Source of the DNA: a virus
Length of the DNA stretch: 25,548 nt
Strand: one strand, 5' to 3'
IMG/VR virus record: IMGVR_UViG_3300030110_001091
Coordinates: 1 to 25,548 of that record
The notes under the pieces are model-generated. The model saw only the letters and a list, made by a program, of their open reading frames with translations. It did not search any database and was not told the DNA's origin. Made by a program: the position numbers and the translations under genes. Positions within the stretch are counted from its first letter, which is position 1. Each line of letters begins with the position of its first letter. Of this stretch, positions 16,101 to 23,500 are shown piece after piece.

Positions 16101-18723
16101 CCATTTCTGAAATAATAGTGTTACGATCATCTAACTTAACATACTCTGCTAGATCGCTATTACCCCAATTTAAAACAGATATTGCGTCACCGTCAGGTGT
16201 AATTTCTATTTTCAATCCACCTTCTAATAAATTATCTAGAATTAAATTAAAATCTTTGCTTTTTATAATTTGATCTGCATTGTTTGCCATAGCTGCAATG
16301 TAATCACCAATTAACATACCTTGATTAATTTTTGATTTAAGTTTCATTTTATAATTTTTAGATAAATAATCTTTTATTTCAGTCTTTACTTTTCTTCTAC
16401 CTGATGGTGTAAGTTCTAAAGAATCAGCAGCTAAATATTCTCCTGTTTCTCTATATAAATTATTGTCGTCATCAAGAACTTCTACTAAATCTTTAAAACC
16501 TACAAAGTCACTATCATCTACACTTAAAGCATACAAAGATTGATCAGTTAATTCACCAAACAATTCGCTAAAAATAAAATCAGGTTCCATTTGCATTTGT
16601 GCAGTAAATTTGACTGGATTATTACTGTTACTTGTATAGCTTCTTAAACCTCTAATGCTATCTATAAACGCTTTATTTTTACGCTTAACAACAGAATCTA
16701 TATTTTCTGTTGGTATTAATGGTTGATTATTTTGTTTACGTACAACGTTTGCTTTTTTAATTATTTGTGAATTACGTTGTGATGTTTCAAATATACGTTG
16801 ATCTAATTCTGCAATATCTTCGTATGTGTACTTAGAAATATTTTTTAACATTTTTACATTATTAGATTTATTAAACAAATTACTTTTTATTGATGTATTT
16901 AATGCGTCTCTTACAAACTCTACATGACCGAATGCTAATTGTTTTTCACCTGATATAACATCATCAAGTTTTATCCACTCATACGCAATTGCGTCATCTT
17001 TTGCTTTTGGTATCCATTCTTCTACAACAGATGTAACTGGTTGTCCGTCAACAAGATTAGATTCTGTAACATCTTTTATAATTATGCCTACACCACCGAC
17101 ATCTACACCACCTGCTGCCCTTGCGTCCCAATCAAAACGATCATATTTAATTGGTAAATAAAAACTATTTTTTATAAATTTTCTTTTTAAATCTACTTCT
17201 TCTAATGCTTCTCTAAGTGCTTCTGCACCAAATACTTCGTTAGCTCTGTAGTTATCTGTAATGTCTAAAACTACATTTGATTGAAATGGCATTAAGAAAT
17301 CATGTACTTCAGTTGCTCTAAAATTAGGTGCGCCTGGATCTACAACACCTTGTATCATTTGTTCTTTTGTAAGTGATACATCTAATATGCCACCTGGTAA
17401 TGCAAACAAATCTCTATGTGGACCACGTTTACGTTTTATAACAAGCAGCTCAACTGTGCCATCTCCTGCTTCTTTTAAAATTACATTGTCTGCAGTTTGT
17501 ACTTTATCTTTAAACTTGTTATACACAAAGTCATTGTTAACTTCTGCTACATCATCTTTTAAGCTATTTGGTGTATTAGGTGTGTCTACTTCTATTTGTA
17601 AACTTTCTCTTGCAAATCTTGAACTTTTAGGATCACCTTCGTAGTTGTAAAATCCTGCACTTGTATCATCATCAATGTCAAATCCCATACTTTTCCAAAA
17701 ACTTGCACTGTATGCTGATTCTAAAGTTTTATCTAATAAAGTTATTGGTACACCAATTTCATCTGATAATTTTTGTAAAGCAGTAACCATTTTTCTACCA
17801 ATACCTTTACCTTGTGCTTCTGGTTTTAAATAAAATGCTTCAATGTATATTTCATCACCATTTATTATCTGACCATTAGTTAAATCAAAATGTAAACCGC
17901 TACCATCTCCTGCTTCACTTGCAGTGTCATCTAAAAATTGTCCGTATTTTTCTTTAAGGTCGTCAAGAAGTTGCATAACTTTATCTTCGTCATTTATGTC
18001 AGTTTCTAATTGACTTACATTATCAGGCACAACATCTGCTGCTGCAGCTTCTACTGTGTCTGGTACTTCTACATCTCCAGTCAATTCACCGTATTGTGCA
18101 GCTTCTTCTGCGTCAACTTTTTCAAATGCTTCTTTTGCATAAGGTGGAATAAAGTCACGATCTATATCTCTTCTTAATCTGTCAGAAATAACAGGTCCTT
18201 TATTTGTTAATGCCATTTCTATACTTGCCATACTGTTTGGAAATATACTATCTAATGCGTCACCTACTGTTGACACACTTGCAGTTCCACCTCCAGTATC
18301 AATTGTTTTATTAAACAAACTTTCCATTTCTTTTTTTGTAGAAAATTCACCTAAATCTATATCAAAAATTTCATCAATGTCTGGTCTAAATCTATTAGGT
18401 CCACCTACTGATTGTGTATTTTGGTCCATAATTTGTAAACGGAATCCTGTAATTATATCGTCATTTGCTTCACCAGTTAGTGCTTCAATAACTAAATTAA
18501 GATCACTTCTTCCTGCACCAACTAACTCTTCTAAATCATAAGGACCGTAAACTAATAAACCATCTTCTCTAGGCAAGGTGTCCCAGTAATCACTTATATC
18601 TTCTCCAATAAAATCTAATAAATTTTGACCGTCAAAATCTCTATTGTTAACTGTTTCTTTAGTAGCAGTTTCAACTAACTGGTCTAATGCTTGTATTATT
18701 CTTATAAGTTCTTGGGGATCCAC
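13120..18723 (-). CDS. Giant multidomain 'polyvalent'-type protein: GNAT-like, split Nudix-like and ADP-ribosyltransferase-like domains, 1867 aa
   Basis: The start is GTG at 18723, within TAGTG and close behind GGAGGA. Residues 285-360 look like a GNAT acetyltransferase: strand EIYIEAFYLKPEA, then the acetyl-CoA loop QGKGIGRKM (304-312), then a SFWKSMGF element. Residues about 410-605 look like a Nudix hydrolase: FALPGG (440-445) and REALEEV (504-510) carry the two halves of the Nudix box, separated by about 58 residues, so there is an insertion of roughly 40. Residues 953-1045 carry VYHGG (955-959) and YTTSNPFLATSY (1026-1037), the H-Y and TS-P-x2-A-x2-Y pattern of ADP-ribosyltransferase-like domains in phage polyvalent proteins. 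The last 200 residues include a hydrophobic helix (about 1681-1700). I cannot assign residues 1-280 or 1100-1650. I infer an injected effector or counter-defence protein. GNAT and Nudix calls are firmer than the ART call. Confidence 0.88.
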   Translation of the reverse strand: MDPQELIRIIQALDQLVETATKETVNNRDFDGQNLLDFIGEDISDYWDTLPREDGLLVYGPYDLEELVGAGRSDLNLVIEALTGEANDDIITGFRLQIMDQNTQSVGGPNRFRPDIDEIFDIDLGEFSTKKEMESLFNKTIDTGGGTASVSTVGDALDSIFPNSMASIEMALTNKGPVISDRLRRDIDRDFIPPYAKEAFEKVDAEEAAQYGELTGDVEVPDTVEAAAADVVPDNVSQLETDINDEDKVMQLLDDLKEKYGQFLDDTASEAGDGSGLHFDLTNGQIINGDEIYIEAFYLKPEAQGKGIGRKMVTALQKLSDEIGVPITLLDKTLESAYSASFWKSMGFDIDDDTSAGFYNYEGDPKSSRFARESLQIEVDTPNTPNSLKDDVAEVNNDFVYNKFKDKVQTADNVILKEAGDGTVELLVIKRKRGPHRDLFALPGGILDVSLTKEQMIQGVVDPGAPNFRATEVHDFLMPFQSNVVLDITDNYRANEVFGAEALREALEEVDLKRKFIKNSFYLPIKYDRFDWDARAAGGVDVGGVGIIIKDVTESNLVDGQPVTSVVEEWIPKAKDDAIAYEWIKLDDVISGEKQLAFGHVEFVRDALNTSIKSNLFNKSNNVKMLKNISKYTYEDIAELDQRIFETSQRNSQIIKKANVVRKQNNQPLIPTENIDSVVKRKNKAFIDSIRGLRSYTSNSNNPVKFTAQMQMEPDFIFSELFGELTDQSLYALSVDDSDFVGFKDLVEVLDDDNNLYRETGEYLAADSLELTPSGRRKVKTEIKDYLSKNYKMKLKSKINQGMLIGDYIAAMANNADQIIKSKDFNLILDNLLEGGLKIEITPDGDAISVLNWGNSDLAEYVKLDDRNTIISEMGLSTAVDDNIGYVKNNYGDDVGNALENIRNKNNKFFARTFPPEIYIPSWDYYKDNHVSMPEAMLETQKLKLTEDNRLSGMVYHGGSGLNTKGIALKEILEKNLIPLSTSPSAVGQFENSMKGLINKITTETDLNFLDPRVYRGNMLNLNYMYTTSNPFLATSYSMGGFNINNVTTQNYNAIAAFHAILNHTDVLKPEDVNTLNSIKEDLKKLNLTIHDQNGSLNIVEADTGLLPQLADPAVLQIKFDVPSNSILHNDMPITRQLKNPNVSKFLQNVLSNLQSENIFDETIIDDLINNLMEVMRRDEINAVGYIDETMQSNVILQLQAALNDPEGTGAVTRKTIKDYYIRSLEDKQEIFKDKINTIVKDDAGSLRTLNEFLPQYLYAKEAISQQGLDDALKYVSSFNAGGNLVRPTYFVNQKNTAGHVLFTKNLNDTFADVKRINFDVALNFANNLPIEFLGGSYSATRDLLYLQKFMEVVRPDTEVFMDFIEYHKNNVGYKQIIKNMVQNKIEPTEDLLFDLANSARGYTSTNDVRVKSKYGIDLLKEVKSLTANINTEVDDIVFSLNNNVEGDKTLINFLNRINGLPQKYVEAVPKSGQFVDRLLLKSLAQSGIEIVAGTGGGRADALAYHDVFGIVDPGDKFGTGVPREATYQIKSVELDGDRTIFLNDVILGNRSFADLSDDEIKAIAEIIPLETIKNNETLSQTTKERWSKLYKDLNIYDERFVKSPENIAPRPLDGVFLQEFDGLRTMIAQQSIFGDVKDETVQRQVTKVMNLLEGQVDPQDVTKVMNATGLTRTLANGVDLFDAAVFGPVLIDLLMSRVSGVGSETATIGGAVADVAQDIYDPTETDTVFEQMYGSPETPGTLAGAVSDTFEIGKEAYVNPLLDGAKNNKIIMSMFDSLKDTAVSALNTVKDGFGLNDWIYNVKRDMYVSSKLKEKGYTGDRNVTKGLVKIIENEYESALPKTTDKYGQPLDVGDTTNFPSYNPGRR

Positions 18724-20522
18724 TATCCTCCAATCATACGGTCAAATTGATCTATAGAACTAAACAAATAACTCATATCGTTACGTTCTTGTATACCTCT
18801 CTGTTGTGCTGCTTCTTGTGGTGCAAACTTTTCTTCTGCAAATGCAGCAAGCTCTTCACCTGCTGTTGACGGTATAGATATTTCTGTTGGCGCACCAGGA
18901 AATAATTTATTAGCTAAATCTAAATTTTTTTGATACTCTGCAGTAGCTGTATCGTAATCTTTATCTGCTTGTATGTAGAAATCAGAAAACGCTACAAGTT
19001 CTGCGTCTGTAAGTTTACGTGTAACACCTGCAGATTTAAGTGCTGCGTCTACCTGGTCTTTAATAAATCCTGGTGATGGTGTTTGATACACTTTAGGTGT
19101 AAGTGGTGGCTTTTTAAAATAACGTTCCTTTTCTGCATTAAGTTGTGTATATACATCTATCATGTTTAAGTTAGCGTCAACCATTGCACTATACATTGCA
19201 CCTGATGTTTTTTCTTGCCATGCACCTTGCTCTAAAAAATATTCTTCTACGCCTAAATAACCTGCTTGCATAAGATCTGTTTGCACTGCTTTTATTTCTT
19301 GTGGTGCTAATGATATCCAGGATATTTTCTGTGTATTGTTTAGTCCTGGACCTTGACCAGATATGTGATCTGTTGCACCATAAAACTGTTCTTCTGGAAT
19401 ACTACCTGCATATATCTGTTCTGGTAGTAACGCGTCCTTCATCTGTGACGCTGTTGGTTCTCCATCTCTAAATGCGTCTGCTAAATCTGGTTGTTTGTAT
19501 ATTGCATACTCTGGTGTAATACCACCAAATATGTCATACTCTGGTGCAGAAGCTAGATTTGTGTTGTAATCTAACCAACCATCTAATGCTGCTTGTGCTT
19601 CTTCTTTAGTTCCTGGTGTAAATATAATTTCTTTAGAAGGATCTTCTGCAACTTCATCTTCTAACAATGCCAATTCATCTCTACTCAAAGTTTGCACTTC
19701 ACCTACAGATGAACCGTCTGGTTTTCTAATTCCTACAGCTACACTAAATGTATCTCCTATATCTAGGTCTGTATTAAATTTACCTTCAGAACTGTATGAC
19801 TCTACAGCTTTTAAATACTCACCATCTACTGGTTCCCATGTATTTGTTTCTTCATTAAGTTTCATTGCAGGTCTTGTTAATATAGTTGGTTTTGCAAAAC
19901 CAGGATATTTTCTATAGTTCTTACCTTCTACAGGATAAAACCCATCACTTAAATTAACAGGTGCATTGTTTCTAAAGTACTCATCTAAATCTTCTGTAAC
20001 GTATATGGTTCCGCCTTCACCTTGTGGTGGTCGTATAACAGTGCCTAATAAACCTGTATCTTCGTATATCTTATCTAGTTTTGTATTTAAATATTCATAG
20101 TATTCTTCTGAAGCACCTGGACTACCTGCACCTTTTATACCTGCTGCAATATCTAATCCTGCGTATATATCTACGTTTCTCTTGCCATCTTCTTCAGACT
20201 GTATTGTTTTCCAATCTGATACGCCATATAATTGTGACACTGTATTATTTAATGCTTTATTAAAAGTATTAAGTGGTGTACGTGATGATCTTCTTCTGTC
20301 TACTTGTCCATAAGGTTCTTGAAATGATATAAGATCATTAGACATGTCTGCACCTACAGTATCATACACATTTAGTTCTGTGTAGACTTTTGCCATAAAT
20401 ACTTGATCTGGTACTTCTTGACTAACTAAATCTTGTAATATCTTTGTTATTTCTTCGTCTGGTGCAAAACCTCTAAGTGCAATAATGCTATCTACAAAAC
20501 CTTGCTTAAAATCTTTATCCAT
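18723..20522 (-). CDS. Putative internal virion protein, 599 aa, with a weak peptidoglycan-binding-like segment
   Basis: The ATG at 20522 overlaps the upstream stop (TAATG) and follows a GAGGAAA Shine-Dalgarno, so the start is well supported. The protein is acidic and soluble, with no signal peptide or membrane helix. Residues about 402-450 read WISLAPQEIKAVQTDLMQAG, then G-x-W-x3-T-x2-AM. This loosely resembles the 'Q-x2-L-x2-AGY ... G-x2-T-x2-A' spacing of peptidoglycan_binding_1 repeats and of virion proteins I recall from other marine phages. The resemblance is short and could be coincidental. Function is otherwise unknown. It sits between two giant genes in the putative ejection block, which suggests a virion protein. 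The TAG stop shares its final base with the GTG start of the next gene. Confidence 0.85.
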   Translation of the reverse strand: MDKDFKQGFVDSIIALRGFAPDEEITKILQDLVSQEVPDQVFMAKVYTELNVYDTVGADMSNDLISFQEPYGQVDRRRSSRTPLNTFNKALNNTVSQLYGVSDWKTIQSEEDGKRNVDIYAGLDIAAGIKGAGSPGASEEYYEYLNTKLDKIYEDTGLLGTVIRPPQGEGGTIYVTEDLDEYFRNNAPVNLSDGFYPVEGKNYRKYPGFAKPTILTRPAMKLNEETNTWEPVDGEYLKAVESYSSEGKFNTDLDIGDTFSVAVGIRKPDGSSVGEVQTLSRDELALLEDEVAEDPSKEIIFTPGTKEEAQAALDGWLDYNTNLASAPEYDIFGGITPEYAIYKQPDLADAFRDGEPTASQMKDALLPEQIYAGSIPEEQFYGATDHISGQGPGLNNTQKISWISLAPQEIKAVQTDLMQAGYLGVEEYFLEQGAWQEKTSGAMYSAMVDANLNMIDVYTQLNAEKERYFKKPPLTPKVYQTPSPGFIKDQVDAALKSAGVTRKLTDAELVAFSDFYIQADKDYDTATAEYQKNLDLANKLFPGAPTEISIPSTAGEELAAFAEEKFAPQEAAQQRGIQERNDMSYLFSSIDQFDRMIGG

Positions 20523-23500
20523 TAAATTTCCTCTGTATCAGGTGCTTGTGGTAAGTATACACCGTACTCTTTAAGTGTATCATAATCGTATTGCAAATCT
20601 TCTAAGAAATCTGTACGTTCCTGGAATAAAGGCAGCAATACACGTTCAGCTACAACCTGAAAATCTGGATTACTGTTTATTAATGTACCTATAAGATCAC
20701 GTAATTGTTGTCTTTCTTTAAGTAATGTACGTGATGTACGCCAACCATTCTTAGATAATCCTGATCTAAGTGATCGTTTTTCTAATGTATTAATTAAACT
20801 AAACACTACTTGTAGGTCTTTACCTACTGGTGTTGCAGATAACTTAGAACTGTTTTTCCAATCTTTAAGTTCATCATATTGCATTTCTAGTGTAGAAGTT
20901 TGTGGTAATCCTGGTACTGTAGCGTCAAATCCAGGAAACTTTTGTTTAGCTAAATCTCTATTAAATGCTAACTCTCTGTTACGTACTAAGTTTTGATACG
21001 GATCTGTTATATCGTATTTCTGCAATGTAGATACACGCTTTTCTTCCATATAAAACTGCCCTAGTCTTTGGTTACGTTTAGCTAACCATTCTTCTGGTTT
21101 AAGTGGTTCTCTCTGTTCATTAGCAATAGTTCTTACGTATGCTTCATAATCAAAAGGACCACCGCCGCCTTGTGGTATTGCATATTGTGCAGTAAATGAA
21201 TATTGTTCAAATATCTCTGGATTATCTTTTTGAAACTTAACACCACGCTCATCTACTGGTCTAGGTTCTATAACAACTGTTTTAGGTGTAGCTATGTCAA
21301 TAGGATTAAATCCAAACTCATCTATAAAATATTTAGTTGCAGAATAGTTATCGCCAGGTGCATATAAGAATTTACCTGTAATTGAATCTTTAGGTGGTGT
21401 CTCTAACAACTCTCTATACCTATCTGACAATATTTGCATAGAATAAACATGACCTGCATTTTTATCATTACCTATATCAAAACGTGGATTTAATCCTACT
21501 GGACCAACAAACTGTGATATAGCTTTTATAAGTGTTAAATTTTTTGCAATAGATCGTGCTTCTTTCATTAACTCATCTTGTTGTCCTGCTGTTCTGTCAT
21601 CTCTACCATCAGCTTTTAGTATTCTGTAAACATCAATAGTTGTGTTAGAAGCAATACGTGTTATCTCGTTTTGACCTACATCTTCGTTATATGCGTACAA
21701 TGCCTGGTATGTATTACGTAACCATGCAGGTACACCTGCTGCAGCAATAAGATCTCCTGCAGATCGTACATCTGGCAAACCATACGGAAACAAAACTTTT
21801 TTAGCTTCATCAAATGTAGGACTTGCGTTTACAAAAAAGCTAGCAGGTATAGCAACTGCAGGACCAATACCTGGTACTACTTCTAATGCTAAGTTAAGTG
21901 ATCCTGCATAACCAGGTAATCTAACGCCAACATTTCTATCTTCACCAAACAATCCATCAGATACAAGATCGTCTATAAGAGGATAATAAAATACTTCTTC
22001 ACCAGTAACTTCATCTTCCCCTAAAAATCCTTCACCTTCTACAGGACTAAACTTATTACTAGCACGTGCAGCATTAACTGTTACTTGACCTCTACGCAAT
22101 ATTTCTGGATTTTCTTTTAATAACTTTGCCCATGTAGTCATAATCTCTATGTATGCTTCGCCGAATGGAAATATACCACGTAAGTTATATGCAAGTTTTT
22201 TACGTTTAGTTAAGTCATATAATAGCTCTTGCACTTCTGTTAAAGCTCTAGCTTTTGCTATTCTATCAATTAAATCAACGTCACCAGATTTATCTGTAAA
22301 TCCTAGTAACTCTGCTTTTTCTTGCATGTTGGCATTAAATACATCTTGTACATCATCTATCTCTGATTCTATGTCAAATATATCTTCTGCTAAATCATCT
22401 ACACGTTGTTTAATGTTTGCAGGCACTATATCATCTTCGTATGTAACTCCTGATCCGTATGTACCTGTTATATCAAGTTCTAGTTTCATAAGTTCTTCTT
22501 GTTTATCTGTTAACTTTCCTTCTAGTCTTGATCGTTTTCTATTTAGTGCTGTAGATAAATTCTCAAATTCTTCATCAAGATCTTCAAATCCTACTCCTAA
22601 TGTTGAATCCTTTTCATTAAGTTCTTTAATTTTACGTTGAAACATATCTATATTTATTTCTGTATCTGCTTTACGTAGTTTTTGTGCAGGCAATCCTATG
22701 TCAGATCTAAATGTAGCTAACATGTTTTCTCCAGGTAAACTAGCATTCATTGCACCTGCAACTTTAAACTCTTTACCATCAACTGTGTATGTACCACCTT
22801 CTAACATAACTTTTCTCATTTTGCCTGACATGTATGGAAGCATATCGTATATAGTTCTCCAATATGCTTGTCTAAATACTGGAGATCTTGACGCGTTATC
22901 TGTTCTTTGTCCCATTAATGCGTCAAACGCTTTGTTTGTATAAAACTCTAATTTACCAACATCATCTATATAATCTGTTTTACCTACTGCAACAATGTTT
23001 GGTAAGTCATCAATGTAGTCATCAGATAACAATGTTTTCTTAACTTGTTTATATAAAGTTTGATCTCCATTTTTTATACTGTCAAAAAAATCATCTAATG
23101 TTTCTGTTGCAAATTGATTACCATCTAATCTATTTAATCTATTTCTTAATAACATTTCAAGTATATTGTTATTTGCTGTTTTTTCTACTGATAATGGAAA
23201 TGGTGTTTTAGCAAAATCTAAATCATCAATGTTAATTCTTTTACCTAAATCGTCTAATACATCTAAGTTTTGATCAAAAGATCCACCTGCTAGCTGATTT
23301 ACTCTAGCTGTAATAGATTCTGCGTAAGCATATCTACCACCTGCAGTATTCATTCTTGATCTATATGTAGGTCCACCTGCACTGTATGCTTCAATTACAT
23401 CTTGTGCGCGTGAACTTGTACCTTCAACAAACTCTTTTAATCTAGTGTCTCTTTGTTTTTTAGTTAAAGCACCTCTGTATAAAAAGTTAAATAATCTGTC

